Of a stretch of 64,000 bases of DNA, positions 33,168-43,070 are shown in pieces (position 1 is the stretch's first letter; the number at the start of each line of letters is the position of its first letter). The position numbers were made by a program, and so were the translations under genes. A model generated the notes under the pieces. That model saw only the letters and a list, made by a program, of their open reading frames with translations, did no database searches and was not told where the DNA came from. This stretch comes from Marinomonas sargassi (GTDB lineage: Bacteria; Pseudomonadota; Gammaproteobacteria; Pseudomonadales; Marinomonadaceae): contig NZ_JAOVZB010000001.1 in assembly GCF_025716875.1 (NCBI RefSeq), positions 558,001 through 622,000 on the forward strand, given 5' to 3'.

Positions 33168-34181
33168 ATGAAACTGAAAAGGTTATTTGCAAAGGCAGCC
33201 TCTGTAGCGACATTAGCTACTTTCCTGTCTGTGCCATTTACAGCACAAGCAGAAGAAGTTAAGTCATTAAACTTTGGCATTATCTCTACTGAGTCTTCTC
33301 AAAATTTAAAAACAGTATGGATGCCTTTCTTGAATGACATGTCTGAAAAACTAGGCATGGAAGTCAAACCTTTCTTCGCTTCTGATTATGCAGGTGTTAT
33401 TCAAGCAATGCGCTTTGATAAAGTTGACCTTGCTTGGTTAGGCAACAAATCAGCACTAGAAGCCGTAGATCGTTCTGGCGGTCAAATCTTCGCTCAAACC
33501 GTTGATGTAACAGGCAACCCTGGTTACTGGAGTCTGTTGTTGGTCAACAAAGACAACGACAAAATCAACTCTCTTGATGACATGTTCAAATACAGCAAAG
33601 AGCTGACTTTTGGTAACGGTGATCCAAACTCTACATCGGGCTTCCTAGTACCTAGCTACTATGTATTTGCACAAAACAACGCGGATCCTAAAAAAATCTT
33701 TAAGCGTATGACTAACGCAGGTCACGAAAGCAACTTCCTTGCTGTTGCAACAGGCCAAGTGGATGTAGCAACAAACAACACTGAAAACGTGTCTCGCATC
33801 AAGGTCACTCACCCAGATAAATTCGATAAAGTAAAAGTCATTTGGAAGTCTCCACTTATCCCATCTGACCCTATCGTTTGGCGTAAAAACTTGCCTGAAA
33901 GTGCAAAAGGCAAAATTTATGACTTCATGATGAATTACGGTAAATCAAACGATGCATCTGAGTTAGCTACCCTAGAAGCACTTCAGTGGGCTCCTTTCAA
34001 AGCGTCTAACGATGATCAGCTACTACCGATTCGTCAGCTTGCTCTTTTCAAAGAGCGTCTAACGCTAATCAACTCAAACATGTCTGCAAAAGACAAAGCG
34101 ACAAAAGTTCAAGCACTGGATGACCAGTTAGCAGAACTAGGCCGCCGCATGGATGCTATTGCCGCAGCAAAAGCGAATTAA
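33168..34181 (+). CDS. phnD: Phosphonate ABC transporter substrate-binding protein PhnD
   Basis: Periplasmic binding protein of 337 residues with a Sec signal peptide ending at FTAQAEE. Family motifs include LNFGIISTESSQNLKTVWMPFLNDM, VDLAWLGNKSALEAV near 88 and the phosphonate-binding STSGFLVPSYY near 155. VDVATNNTENVSRI and IPSDPIVWRKNLP are also conserved. It lies 16 bp after phnC. Binds alkylphosphonates and delivers them to PhnE. Confidence 0.95.
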   Translation: MKLKRLFAKAASVATLATFLSVPFTAQAEEVKSLNFGIISTESSQNLKTVWMPFLNDMSEKLGMEVKPFFASDYAGVIQAMRFDKVDLAWLGNKSALEAVDRSGGQIFAQTVDVTGNPGYWSLLLVNKDNDKINSLDDMFKYSKELTFGNGDPNSTSGFLVPSYYVFAQNNADPKKIFKRMTNAGHESNFLAVATGQVDVATNNTENVSRIKVTHPDKFDKVKVIWKSPLIPSDPIVWRKNLPESAKGKIYDFMMNYGKSNDASELATLEALQWAPFKASNDDQLLPIRQLALFKERLTLINSNMSAKDKATKVQALDDQLAELGRRMDAIAAAKAN

Positions 34182-34301
34182 TCTAAATTTTTAAAGCTTT
34201 TGTTAAATGCACATGGATGTGTTGCGGATAGAGAGGCAAGCCTTATTGGTTAAGTCTCTCTATCCACTCTTTACAACCACCCAATGCCATTGAGATATAA
34301 G

Positions 34302-35090
34302 ATGAACGACATCACTGCAAACGAGCTTGTTAACAAGCCTTTTAATTGGGTCTCTGCCATTAGCTGGGCGGTACTTTTCATGTTACTCAGCTGGGGTTGG
34401 AGCGCTGCAGAAATGAACCCACTGGTCTTGATCAAAGACAGTGACAACATGCTCGAATTTGCTCAGGATTTCTTCCCGCCAGATTTTCGAGACATTTCCT
34501 ACTATCTAGATGAAATGGTCATCACCCTACACATTGCCCTTTGGGGAACCGTTCTCGCCATTATTTTTGCTGTACCTTTTGGCCTAATGAGTTCTGAGAA
34601 CATGGCACCTGTTTGGGTTTACCAACCTGTTCGCCGCGTGATGGATGCCGCTCGTGCGATTAACGAAATGGTATTTGCCATGCTGTTTGTTGTGGCGGTT
34701 GGACTTGGTCCATTTGCTGGCGTGATGGCGCTGTTTATTCATACCACAGGCGTATTAGCCAAACTGTTTTCTGAAGCCGTAGAAGCCATTGACCCTCGCC
34801 CTGCAGAAGCCGTTCGAGCCACAGGCGCTAATAAGTTAGAAGAAATTCTCTATGGCGTGATTCCACAAGTTTTGCCTCTATGGATTTCATACTCCCTATA
34901 TCGTTTTGAATCGAATGTACGCTCAGCGACCGTTGTCGGCATGGTCGGTGCCGGTGGTATTGGTGTCATTCTTTGGGAAAGCATGCGTGGTTTTAACTTC
35001 CAACAAACCTGTGCCGTGATGATCGTCATCATAATTTGTGTCGTCATTATTGACCTTATTTCGGTGAAACTAAGACGCTTATTTATCTAA
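34302..35090 (+). CDS. phnE: Phosphonate ABC transporter permease PhnE
   Basis: Membrane subunit of the phosphonate importer, 262 residues from ATG 34302 ([14 protein letters not shown]); an ATG 18 bases earlier is possible but has no Shine-Dalgarno. The permease motif [34 protein letters not shown] (EAA loop) and [20 protein letters not shown] are diagnostic. Only one phnE copy is present, whereas several marine genomes have two. A 120-bp gap, longer than others in the operon, separates it from phnD. Confidence 0.93.
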   Translation: MNDITANELVNKPFNWVSAISWAVLFMLLSWGWSAAEMNPLVLIKDSDNMLEFAQDFFPPDFRDISYYLDEMVITLHIALWGTVLAIIFAVPFGLMSSENMAPVWVYQPVRRVMDAARAINEMVFAMLFVVAVGLGPFAGVMALFIHTTGVLAKLFSEAVEAIDPRPAEAVRATGANKLEEILYGVIPQVLPLWISYSLYRFESNVRSATVVGMVGAGGIGVILWESMRGFNFQQTCAVMIVIIICVVIIDLISVKLRRLFI

Positions 35091-35134
35091 TTTTTTTGCT
35101 CTTAAATTTGTATAGACAAGAAGAGAAAAGAAAA

Positions 35135-35827
35135 ATGGCCATTTATTTAGACATTGCCCTACAGCTTAAAAACGAGATTCATCGGGACTATGAATCTGGC
35201 GACCTATTACCGCCAGAACAGAAGCTCGCACAGCGCTTTGCTGTGAATCGTCATACGGTCAGACGTGCTATTGATGAGTTGGTTCAAGATGGTTTAATCA
35301 AACGCTTCCAAGGACTAGGCAACCAAGTCACGCAGCCAGCCATTGATTACGCCTTAGATAACCAATCCTGCTTTACCTATAACCTATCTAAAGCTGGTAT
35401 GACGCTGGATACACAGGTACTTGGTTGCACTGAAAAACGTCTTCCAAAGGATCTTACTCAGCGTTTGCAAGTGGACGAAAATCTACAATCAGTGCAAATA
35501 AAGACCTGCCGCTCGATTAACCAACAGCCGACCACGCTAATCAAGCACCACCTGTTTGGTGTGTCCCTCAATGTCATGCGTGGTTATCAGTCAGGTTCTT
35601 TGCACAAGTACCTGCAAACCCATTACCAGTACCAAGCTAAGCGAGGTAAAACTCGACTTAAAGCACGTATGCCAACTTTGGATGAATGCCAGCAGCTCAA
35701 CATTGGCCGTGGCGTCCCCGTCATGGAGATTCATTCTAACTATTACCTAGTCGAAAGCGGTGAGCTAATGGAGTACTCCATCAGCATTAGCCGCAGCGAC
35801 ACTTTTGAATACAGCGTGGAGCCTTAA
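35135..35827 (+). CDS. phnF: GntR/HutC family transcriptional regulator PhnF
   Basis: 230-residue regulator from ATG 35135 (MAIYLDIALQLKNEI), preceded by AAGAG; an upstream TTG in the same frame is less likely. The winged-helix N-terminal domain reads LLPPEQKLAQRFAVNRHTVRRAIDELVQDGLIKRFQGLGNQV. The C-terminal UTRA effector domain includes GVPVMEIHSNYYLVESGELMEYSISISRSDTFEY. Located between transport and C-P lyase genes as in E. coli, it probably represses the operon. Confidence 0.92.
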   Translation: MAIYLDIALQLKNEIHRDYESGDLLPPEQKLAQRFAVNRHTVRRAIDELVQDGLIKRFQGLGNQVTQPAIDYALDNQSCFTYNLSKAGMTLDTQVLGCTEKRLPKDLTQRLQVDENLQSVQIKTCRSINQQPTTLIKHHLFGVSLNVMRGYQSGSLHKYLQTHYQYQAKRGKTRLKARMPTLDECQQLNIGRGVPVMEIHSNYYLVESGELMEYSISISRSDTFEYSVEP

Positions 35828-35830
35828 ACC

Positions 35831-36280
35831 ATGACTCAGGATCAAACACTCAGACAGCATTGGATCTCAGTAATGGCCAAGTCAAATGCCGAACTTTTCT
35901 TAGATCTGTCTAGCGAATATATAGCGGGCCAAGACTTTGAAACCATACGAGCACCCGAAGTGGGCTTAACACAGGTACGTGGTCGCATGGGGGGCACAGG
36001 CTCCCAATTTAATGTTGGCGATATGACCATCACCCGCTGCGTCGTCCAATCCACAAAAGGGCACTATGGCTACAGCTATATCAAAGGCAGAAATAAAGAC
36101 CATGCCTATCGAGCAGCACAATTAGACGCGCTTCTTCAAGATGACGAGCATCAGTCTGCCACTCTCGCTTCGCTCATTCAGCCATTAGAGGCCACCTTAG
36201 CAGAAAATGCTGCGGCCAAGGCGAATGAAGTAGCACAAACCAAAGTCGACTTTTTCACGCTCGTACGAGGGGAAGATTAA
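35831..36280 (+). CDS. phnG: C-P lyase core subunit PhnG
   Basis: 149-residue subunit of the PhnGHIJ core complex that, with PhnI, exchanges the adenine of ATP for the phosphonate. Conserved stretches are VRGRMGGTGSQFNVGDMTITRCVVQ and GHYGYSYIKGRNKDHAYRAAQLDALLQD. Normal length. It begins 3 bp after phnF and ends 2 bp before phnH. Confidence 0.95.
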   Translation: MTQDQTLRQHWISVMAKSNAELFLDLSSEYIAGQDFETIRAPEVGLTQVRGRMGGTGSQFNVGDMTITRCVVQSTKGHYGYSYIKGRNKDHAYRAAQLDALLQDDEHQSATLASLIQPLEATLAENAAAKANEVAQTKVDFFTLVRGED

Positions 36281-36282
36281 CC

Positions 36283-36930
36283 ATGACAACACCACTCGTA
36301 AAAGGCTTCCACAGCCCAACACAAGATAGCCAAGTGGTTTTCCGACAAATACTCAAAGCCATGAGTGAACCCGGAACCATAGTGGAACTGCATTCAGCTG
36401 AGGCAATAGAAAACCTTTACCCTAGCAGCTTTGCAACTTGCCTAAGTTTAATGGATCAACAGACACCCCTATGGCTATCACCCCATTTCGATAGCCAAAA
36501 GATCAAGCATAACTTGCATTTCCACTCGGGTGTCACGCTCACAGATCAGATAACAGACGCCTCTTTCGCGCTACTAAAGAGCGACGAATTAGAGTCACTA
36601 AATGACGTGGCCGCGAGCTTCACAAGCGACAATGAAAAAGGCTTTTCTCAGGGTTCTAGTGAGTACCCAGAGACCGGCTGCACAGTGTTAGTTCAAGTGA
36701 AGAAGATCCACAGCCAACAGGCTGATGCGACAAAATTGAAATTAACAGGGCCGGGAATTGAATCAGAAAAACAGGTTTCACTCAGTACTCTACCTGCCAA
36801 CTTCCTAAGTTATCTGACGAATAACTCTGGCGTACATCACAGCGCCTTCCCGTTGGGTCTGGATTTCATTTTCCTCGATCAACATCAAGTCTTCTGTTTG
36901 CCAAGAACCACTCTTGTGGAGGTCATCTAA
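36283..36930 (+). CDS. phnH: C-P lyase core subunit PhnH
   Basis: 215-residue subunit of the C-P lyase core complex, structurally related to PLP-dependent transferases but without their catalytic residues. FHSPTQDSQVVFRQILKAMSEPGTI at the N-terminus and LGLDFIFLDQHQVFCLPRTTLVE at the C-terminus are the family landmarks; STEYPETGC-like SSEYPETGCTVLVQV lies in the middle. The stop overlaps the phnI start (TAATG). Confidence 0.94.
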   Translation: MTTPLVKGFHSPTQDSQVVFRQILKAMSEPGTIVELHSAEAIENLYPSSFATCLSLMDQQTPLWLSPHFDSQKIKHNLHFHSGVTLTDQITDASFALLKSDELESLNDVAASFTSDNEKGFSQGSSEYPETGCTVLVQVKKIHSQQADATKLKLTGPGIESEKQVSLSTLPANFLSYLTNNSGVHHSAFPLGLDFIFLDQHQVFCLPRTTLVEVI

Positions 36931-38039
36931 TGTATGTCGCGGTAAAAGGCGGAGAAAGCGCCATTCAAAATGCTCATAAGTTGCTCGATAAAACGCGTCG
37001 TGGCGACCTAACCTTCCCTGAGTTATCGGTTGCTCAGGTTCAGAAACAATTGCCTCTGGCGGTTTCTCGTGTCATGACAGAAGGCTCTGTATATGACCCA
37101 GAATTAGCTGCCTTAGCCATTAAGCAGTCGGCAGGGGATTTAGTCGAAGCCATCTTCCTGTTGCGTGCCTACCGTACGACATTGAGCCGCTTTTACAGCA
37201 GCGAGCCAATCGATACTACGACAATGCAGGTTGCTCGACGCATTTCAGCTACGTTTAAAGATCTTCCCGGTGGTCAGCTGCTCGGGCCAACTTTTGATTA
37301 CACCCATAGACTGCTCGATTTCACCCTACTTGCAGACGGTCGTACGCCAGAAGAGTTAGCCAATATCACCTCTCAAGATAACTCTGAGAGCGAATCCGAA
37401 AGCATACCTAGAGTACTAGAAATGCTGGAAAAAGAAGCCCTCATGGTCGCGGAAGAAGACGAGCAAAAAACGCCCGCGGATATTACCCAAGACCCACCTT
37501 CTTACCCTTGTAACCGCAGTGCTCGCTTGCAAGCCTTAGCCAGAGGAGATGAAGGTTTCTTATTGGCTCTAGGGTATTCCACCCAACGTGGTTATGGCCG
37601 TAATCATCCATTTGCTGGGGAGATTCGCACAGGGGATGTCACTGTCTCTCTATTGCCTGAGGAGCTTGGCTTCAGCATTGATATTGGCACCATAGAAGTC
37701 ACCGAATGTGAAATGATCAATGGCTTTAGCAAGCTAGAAGACGGCGATATCAAATTCACCCGTGGTTATGGTCTCGCGTTCGGCATGAACGAACGTAAAA
37801 CACTCTCCATGGCCTTGATTGATCGTGCCCTTCAAGCCGAAAAATACGGTGAGGAACGAGTTTCACCTGCCCAGCAAGAAGAGTTCATTTTATCCCACTG
37901 CGACAACGTAGAAGCGGCCGGGTTTGTTTCCCATCTTAAGCTGCCCCATTACGTTGATTTTCAGTCTGAGCTAGAGCTTTTACGCCGCCTACGAGCAGAA
38001 AGAACCACACCCGACGCGGCATCAGGAGATCAATCATGA
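36930..38039 (+). CDS. phnI: C-P lyase core subunit PhnI (nucleosidase)
   Basis: 369-residue subunit that catalyses formation of 5-triphosphoribosyl-1-phosphonate with PhnG and PhnH. MYVAVKGGESAIQNAHKLLDKTRRGD at the start and FLLALGYSTQRGYGRNHPFAGEIRTG near 210 are characteristic, as is GLAFGMNERKTLSMALIDRAL near 290. It overlaps phnH by 1 base and phnJ by 4 (ATGA), so the core genes are translationally coupled. Confidence 0.96.
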   Translation: MYVAVKGGESAIQNAHKLLDKTRRGDLTFPELSVAQVQKQLPLAVSRVMTEGSVYDPELAALAIKQSAGDLVEAIFLLRAYRTTLSRFYSSEPIDTTTMQVARRISATFKDLPGGQLLGPTFDYTHRLLDFTLLADGRTPEELANITSQDNSESESESIPRVLEMLEKEALMVAEEDEQKTPADITQDPPSYPCNRSARLQALARGDEGFLLALGYSTQRGYGRNHPFAGEIRTGDVTVSLLPEELGFSIDIGTIEVTECEMINGFSKLEDGDIKFTRGYGLAFGMNERKTLSMALIDRALQAEKYGEERVSPAQQEEFILSHCDNVEAAGFVSHLKLPHYVDFQSELELLRRLRAERTTPDAASGDQS

Positions 38040-38944
38040 ACCAGAATACAGCGACTCTTGAACCCATCAAAGACGGCTACAACTTCGCTTACCTTGATGA
38101 ACAAACAAAGCGCATGATACGCCGCGCCCTATTAAAAGCCGTGGCCATTCCCGGCTACCAAGTCCCATTTGGTGGGCGTGAAATGCCTATGCCATATGGC
38201 TGGGGCACAGGTGGTGTGCAGCTAACCGCCGCAGTCATTGGCGAAAGTGACACCTTAAAAGTCATCGACCAAGGGGCAGATGACACCACCAACGCGGTGA
38301 GTATTCGCTCTTTCTTCAAGCAGCTAACAGGGGTGAAAACGACGGAAAGCACTTCGGCAGCCAGCATTATTCAGACTCGCCACCGCATTCCAGAAACGCC
38401 TCTGCAGGCGGATCAAATTTTGGTCTATCAGGTGCCTATTCCTGAGCCTTTGCGCTTTATCGAACCAAGTGAAGTCGAAACGCGAAAAATGCACGCTTTA
38501 AAAGATTACGGTGTGATGCACGTCAAACTCTATGAGGACATCGCTCACTTTGGCTACATAGCGACGACTTATGCCTACCCGGTGCGAGTCAATGACAGGT
38601 TCATTATGGACCCGTCTCCGATTCCAAAATTTGATAACCCTAAAATGCATCAAATGCGGGCTTTGCAACTCTTTGGGGCTGGTCGAGAGAAGCGTATCTA
38701 CGCGGTTCCTCCCTACACCAATGTCTCCAGTTTGGACTTTGAGGATCACCCTTTTGAAATCCAAGCATGGGAAGAAAGCTGTGCCATCTGTGGCTCCAAA
38801 GACAGCTTCTTAGATGAAGTCATTATTGATGACCAAGGCACCCGAAATTTCCTTTGTTCAGACACAGACTATTGTCAGCAACAAGTTGCTAAGCAAGCAG
38901 AAAAAGAAGAACAAGCCGCAGAAGGAGAGCAAGATGACAACTAG
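38036..38944 (+). CDS. phnJ: C-P lyase catalytic subunit PhnJ (radical SAM)
   Basis: 302-residue radical SAM enzyme that breaks the carbon-phosphorus bond and releases methane or another alkane. The C-terminal cluster motif CAIC...C...C has the exact C-x2-C-x21-C-x5-C spacing of E. coli PhnJ. The glycyl-radical region VPFGGREMPMPYGWGTGG is near residue 40. It lacks the canonical CxxxCxxC of other radical SAM proteins, as expected. The 3' end overlaps phnK by 11 bases. Confidence 0.97.
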   Translation: MNQNTATLEPIKDGYNFAYLDEQTKRMIRRALLKAVAIPGYQVPFGGREMPMPYGWGTGGVQLTAAVIGESDTLKVIDQGADDTTNAVSIRSFFKQLTGVKTTESTSAASIIQTRHRIPETPLQADQILVYQVPIPEPLRFIEPSEVETRKMHALKDYGVMHVKLYEDIAHFGYIATTYAYPVRVNDRFIMDPSPIPKFDNPKMHQMRALQLFGAGREKRIYAVPPYTNVSSLDFEDHPFEIQAWEESCAICGSKDSFLDEVIIDDQGTRNFLCSDTDYCQQQVAKQAEKEEQAAEGEQDDN

Positions 38945-39713
38945 CCAACCGCTTTTACAAGTTAATCAGCTAACCAAGCTCTATGCGCCGGGCAAAGGCT
39001 GCGAAGACATCTCCTTTGACCTCTATCCGGGGGAAGTATTGGGCATTGTCGGGGAATCAGGTTCAGGTAAATCCACCTTATTAACCAGCTTATCGGCGCG
39101 TTTGGCTCCGAACTCTGGTGATGTGCTCTATCTCAACCGAGAAAACAACTGGCTCAACCTTTATGAACTTTCGGAAACCGATCGCCGCTATTTATTGAGA
39201 ACTGAGTGGGGAGTTGTCCACCAGCATGCTCGTGATGGCCTACGTATGGGTGTCTCGGCTGGTGCCAACATAGGTGAAAGACTAATGGCTGTTGGTGAAC
39301 GTCATTACGGGAAAATCCGTTCCAAAGGTTTGCAGTGGATGGAAGATGTGGAACTGGATGTCAGTCGTATTGATGACAAGCCTTCTACCTACTCAGGCGG
39401 CATGCAGCAAAGGCTGCAAATAGCCCGCAATCTAGTGACACATCCAAGGGTTGTTTTTATGGATGAGCCCACTGGCGGCCTAGATGTATCCGTACAAGCT
39501 CGTTTGTTGGACTTACTGCGCACCTTGGTGACGGAAATGAACCTCGCTGTGATTATCGTCACCCACGACCTTGCAGTGGCCCGCTTACTGGCACAGCGAC
39601 TCATCGTTATGCGCCACGGGAAAATCGTCGAAACAGGCTTAACCGACCAAGTACTGGATGACCCACAACACGAATACACCCAATTATTGGTGTCTTCTGT
39701 GTTAACGCCATAG
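38934..39713 (+). CDS. phnK: C-P lyase ATPase subunit PhnK
   Basis: 259-residue ABC-type ATPase associated with the C-P lyase core complex. The start chosen is ATG 38934 (MTTSQPLLQVNQLTK), preceded by AAGGAG; an upstream ATG lies within phnJ. Walker [12 protein letters not shown], signature TYSGGMQQRLQIARNL, Walker B VVFMDEPTGGLDVSVQ and switch histidine VTHDLAVAR are all present. PhnK binds the PhnJ face of the complex. Confidence 0.95.
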   Translation: MTTSQPLLQVNQLTKLYAPGKGCEDISFDLYPGEVLGIVGESGSGKSTLLTSLSARLAPNSGDVLYLNRENNWLNLYELSETDRRYLLRTEWGVVHQHARDGLRMGVSAGANIGERLMAVGERHYGKIRSKGLQWMEDVELDVSRIDDKPSTYSGGMQQRLQIARNLVTHPRVVFMDEPTGGLDVSVQARLLDLLRTLVTEMNLAVIIVTHDLAVARLLAQRLIVMRHGKIVETGLTDQVLDDPQHEYTQLLVSSVLTP

Positions 39714-39754
39714 CTCGCATATTAGGTGAACTTACAACCACAAGGTATTGAAAG

Positions 39755-40468
39755 ATGACAAGCATGATTCATATCGAAGGCCTGAGTAAAACCTTCACTT
39801 TACACAATCAAGGGGGTATACAACTCCCTATTTTGGATAACATCCATCTAGAAGTTTTTGCAGGCAAATGCACGGTATTATTTGGCGAGAGTGGCTCGGG
39901 AAAAAGTACCTTACTGCGCTCTTTGTACGCTAACTACTTACCCAGCTCTGGTGCCATTCATGTTCGTCACAATGGCGAGATGATTGACCTTGCCTGTGCT
40001 ACTAGCCACCAGCTGTTAGAAGTTCGTCGCCAAACCATTGGCTATGTGAGCCAGTTTTTGCGCGTCATTCCTCGGGTTTCCACTTTAGATGTGGTGAAAC
40101 AACCTTTGAGAGATAGAGGCATTGAAAATGACGAAGCAGAATCTAAGGCAGTCGAATTATTAACAAGGCTGAATATTCCTGAACGTTTATGGTCGCTTGC
40201 GCCCAGTACCTTCTCTGGTGGTGAGCAGCAAAGGGTCAATATTGCCCGAGGCTTCATTCAAGATTATCCCATTCTATTGTTGGATGAACCAACGGCCTCT
40301 TTGGATCAGAAAAACACCCAAATTGTCATTGAGCTGATACAAGAAACCCTCGCCAAAAACACCGCAGTTGTCGGTATTTTTCACGATGCAGATGTCAGAG
40401 AAGCCTTAGCCGATCATGTCTTCGATGTGAGCGCCAACCATCTTCAACCTAAGGTAAAAATCGCCTAG
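39755..40468 (+). CDS. phnL: C-P lyase ATPase subunit PhnL
   Basis: 237-residue ABC-type ATPase of the C-P lyase machinery. Walker [21 protein letters not shown], signature [18 protein letters not shown], Walker [16 protein letters not shown] and H-loop [15 protein letters not shown] are intact. The [10 protein letters not shown] and [15 protein letters not shown] segments are PhnL-like. It begins 41 bp after phnK. Confidence 0.95.
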   Translation: MTSMIHIEGLSKTFTLHNQGGIQLPILDNIHLEVFAGKCTVLFGESGSGKSTLLRSLYANYLPSSGAIHVRHNGEMIDLACATSHQLLEVRRQTIGYVSQFLRVIPRVSTLDVVKQPLRDRGIENDEAESKAVELLTRLNIPERLWSLAPSTFSGGEQQRVNIARGFIQDYPILLLDEPTASLDQKNTQIVIELIQETLAKNTAVVGIFHDADVREALADHVFDVSANHLQPKVKIA

Positions 40469-40497
40469 TTAAATCCTTTATAGCGGAGCAAAGTATT

Positions 40498-41634
40498 ATG
40501 ATTTTAACCAACGCACAAATCGTTCTCGCAGACGAAGTCATTAAAGGAACTCTAGTCATCAAGGATGGTGTCATTGACTCAATTGACCACGGCAATGTCT
40601 CTGTTAGCAGTGCTATCGACTGCAATAATGGCTACGTCACGGCAGGCATGGTGGAGCTGCACACCGACAATATGGAAAAGCACTTCACACCAAGACCCGG
40701 TGTTAGATGGCCTGCCATGCAAGCTTTCAAAGTACACGACGCACAAATGGCCAGCGCTGGCATTACCTCTGTATTTGATGCGATCTCCATTGGTGATGTG
40801 ATCGAAGGTAGTGAAAGGCTTAACAACTTAACCCGCATGGTCGGCGCACTGAATGAGTCCCGTGAACGTGGCCTCACTCGTGCGGATCACTTCCTGCATT
40901 TCCGCTGCGAAGTGAGCCACCAAGATACCTTAGAAAACTTCAATAAGTTAATGAAGCAAACCCCTGTTCAGCTAGTGTCTGTGATGGATCATTCCCCCGG
41001 CCAACGCCAGTTCGCCAAAATGGACAAATACCGTGAATACTATCAAGGCAAATACAAGCTTTCTGATGCCGAGATGGAAGCCTTTATTACTCGCCAAGTG
41101 GATGCCAGTGCAAAATACAGCTCCCCCTTTAGAAAAAGTATTTGTGAAACCTGCCATGAGCTGAACATTCCACTGGCCAGCCATGATGATGCCACCCTTG
41201 CTCACGTGGAAGAGTCCCATGACTTTAATATGGTCATCGCTGAGTTCCCAACGACGGCAGAAGCTGCTCATGCTGCCCATAAGAAAGGCATGAGTGTATT
41301 AATGGGCGCTCCTAACGTGGTTCGCGGTGGTTCCCACTCGGGCAATATCGCCGCCCACGAATTGGCCTCAGCCGGTGTACTCGATGTGTTATCCAGTGAC
41401 TATTACCCAGCCAGCCTTTTGGAATCGGCATTTATGGTCGCGCATCTTGAGTCAAACGACTACGATATTCCCAAAGCCATGCGACTGGTCAGCCTTAACC
41501 CTGCCAAAGCTGTGGGCTTAAACGACAGAGGCGAGATCGCCATCGGCAAGAAGGCTGATCTTATTTGGAGTACCCTCGAAGAGGATCATGTTCATATTGA
41601 GCAAGTATGGAAAAGTGGTCAGCGTGCTTTTTAA
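40498..41634 (+). CDS. phnM: Alpha-D-ribose 1-methylphosphonate 5-triphosphate diphosphatase PhnM
   Basis: 378-residue amidohydrolase-fold enzyme that removes pyrophosphate from the phosphonate-ribose triphosphate before C-P cleavage. Metal-binding ELHTDNMEKHFTPRPG near residue 56, DHSPGQRQF near 163, LASHDDATLAHVEES near 223 and the terminal SSDYYPASLLESAF near 298 match PhnM. It starts 29 bp after phnL with GGAG upstream. Confidence 0.96.
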   Translation: MILTNAQIVLADEVIKGTLVIKDGVIDSIDHGNVSVSSAIDCNNGYVTAGMVELHTDNMEKHFTPRPGVRWPAMQAFKVHDAQMASAGITSVFDAISIGDVIEGSERLNNLTRMVGALNESRERGLTRADHFLHFRCEVSHQDTLENFNKLMKQTPVQLVSVMDHSPGQRQFAKMDKYREYYQGKYKLSDAEMEAFITRQVDASAKYSSPFRKSICETCHELNIPLASHDDATLAHVEESHDFNMVIAEFPTTAEAAHAAHKKGMSVLMGAPNVVRGGSHSGNIAAHELASAGVLDVLSSDYYPASLLESAFMVAHLESNDYDIPKAMRLVSLNPAKAVGLNDRGEIAIGKKADLIWSTLEEDHVHIEQVWKSGQRAF

Positions 41635-41691
41635 GCGCTGACCGTAAAGCTTCAGCACGCAACTTCTACTTCTAATACGCAAAGGAACAAG

Positions 41692-42258
41692 ATGGGAAAG
41701 ATTATTTATCTAATTGGCGCATCAGGCAGCGGTAAGGACGCCATTTTATCTTGGCTGCGCCAAACGGATTCATCCAAGCTCAATTTGATGATCGCCCATC
41801 GTTATATTTGTCGAGATTGGCAGTCAGGAAATGAAAACCATATTGAACTCAGTCAAAGTGAGTTTTTACGCCGACAAGCATTAGGCGGCTTTGCCTTATC
41901 TTGGCAAGCAAACGGGCTGTATTACGGCATAGGTCGCGAACTCGACTTCTGGTTAGAACAAGAGCAAGTCGTCGTGGTTAATGGCTCCCGAGAGTACCTT
42001 GCTACTGCCCTGTCTCTGTATGGCGATGCTTTAAAGCCCTTGCTGATTCAAGTGGACCCTGATGTATTAAGACAAAGGTTAATCGCAAGAGGCAGAGAGT
42101 CTTTAGCAGACATTGAGGCTCGCCTAAAGCGTAATCAAACACAGAATCAGGCGGCTTTGCTGGATAAATGTCATGTTATCCACAACAACACTTCAATCGA
42201 AGAGGCTGGTCAGCAGTTTATTAGCTTGGTGCACTCTTTAGTCGATATGGAATCTTAA
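41692..42258 (+). CDS. phnN: Ribose 1,5-bisphosphate phosphokinase PhnN
   Basis: 188-residue P-loop kinase forming PRPP from ribose 1,5-bisphosphate, the final salvage step of the pathway. The P-loop is IGASGSGKDAILSWL at residue 7; RDWQSGNENHIELSQSEF and NGSREYLATALSLYGDALKPLLIQVDPDVL are family motifs, followed by the lid RLIARGRESLADIEARLKRN. It is followed after 3 bp by phnP. Confidence 0.95.
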   Translation: MGKIIYLIGASGSGKDAILSWLRQTDSSKLNLMIAHRYICRDWQSGNENHIELSQSEFLRRQALGGFALSWQANGLYYGIGRELDFWLEQEQVVVVNGSREYLATALSLYGDALKPLLIQVDPDVLRQRLIARGRESLADIEARLKRNQTQNQAALLDKCHVIHNNTSIEEAGQQFISLVHSLVDMES

Positions 42259-42261
42259 GCT

Positions 42262-43026
42262 ATGCTGGACATTAATATTCTTGGCTCAGGTAACGCAGGG
42301 CAGGTGCCTGTTTGGGGATGCCACTGTGTGGCTTGTGAGCGCGCTAGGCTAGACACCTCTTTCCAACGTGGCCCTTGCAGTCTTGAAATTCGTACCGAGT
42401 TGGGGGTGACTCTGATTGATGCAGGGGTGACCAATCTCGCTGAGCGCTATGACTTCGACGATATTCAACGCATTATACTCACGCATTTTCACATGGATCA
42501 TGTGCAGGGGTTATTTCACTTACGTTGGTCTGAGCGACCAGAGAAAATTCCTGTGTTTCGACCTGACGATGAGAAAGGTGCCGATGACCTATACAAGCAC
42601 CCCGGCGTACTGGATTTTCAGCCCCCCTTTGTGCCCTTTCAAACCATGGAATTCAAAGACTTTAGCATTACCCCTTTGCCACTATTGCATTCTAAAATCA
42701 CACTCGGCTACCTTATTGAAAGACAGGGTATTTGTGTGGCTTACCTGACAGACACGGTAGGGCTACCAGACTCAACCCAGCGCTTTCTATCCAACAAAAC
42801 ATTGGATTACCTAATACTGGATTGCTCTGAACCTCCAACACCGTCTGCACCCCGCAACCACAATGACATCAACCTTGCTCTTTGGACATACAACACCCTA
42901 GAACCTAAACAGATGATTCTGACTCATATAAGTCACCGTCTAGATTGCTGGCTAATGGAACATGCCGACACTTTGCCAAGCAATATGCACATCGCAAAAG
43001 ACGGCATGCATATTGTGTCGATATAG
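42262..43026 (+). CDS. phnP: Phosphoribosyl 1,2-cyclic phosphate phosphodiesterase PhnP
   Basis: 254-residue metallo-beta-lactamase-fold enzyme opening the 1,2-cyclic phosphate of ribose 5-phosphate after C-P cleavage. A structural zinc site is visible in WGCHCVACERARL near residue 20, and the active site in LTHFHMDHVQGLFHLRW near 75, YLTDTVGLPD and LTHISHRLDC. It ends the phn operon; no clear terminator follows in the 44 bp to the convergent LysR gene. Confidence 0.95.
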   Translation: MLDINILGSGNAGQVPVWGCHCVACERARLDTSFQRGPCSLEIRTELGVTLIDAGVTNLAERYDFDDIQRIILTHFHMDHVQGLFHLRWSERPEKIPVFRPDDEKGADDLYKHPGVLDFQPPFVPFQTMEFKDFSITPLPLLHSKITLGYLIERQGICVAYLTDTVGLPDSTQRFLSNKTLDYLILDCSEPPTPSAPRNHNDINLALWTYNTLEPKQMILTHISHRLDCWLMEHADTLPSNMHIAKDGMHIVSI

Positions 43027-43070
43027 CCACTTTCCATGCTAGCCACTGCCTATCTTAAAGACTGGCTATT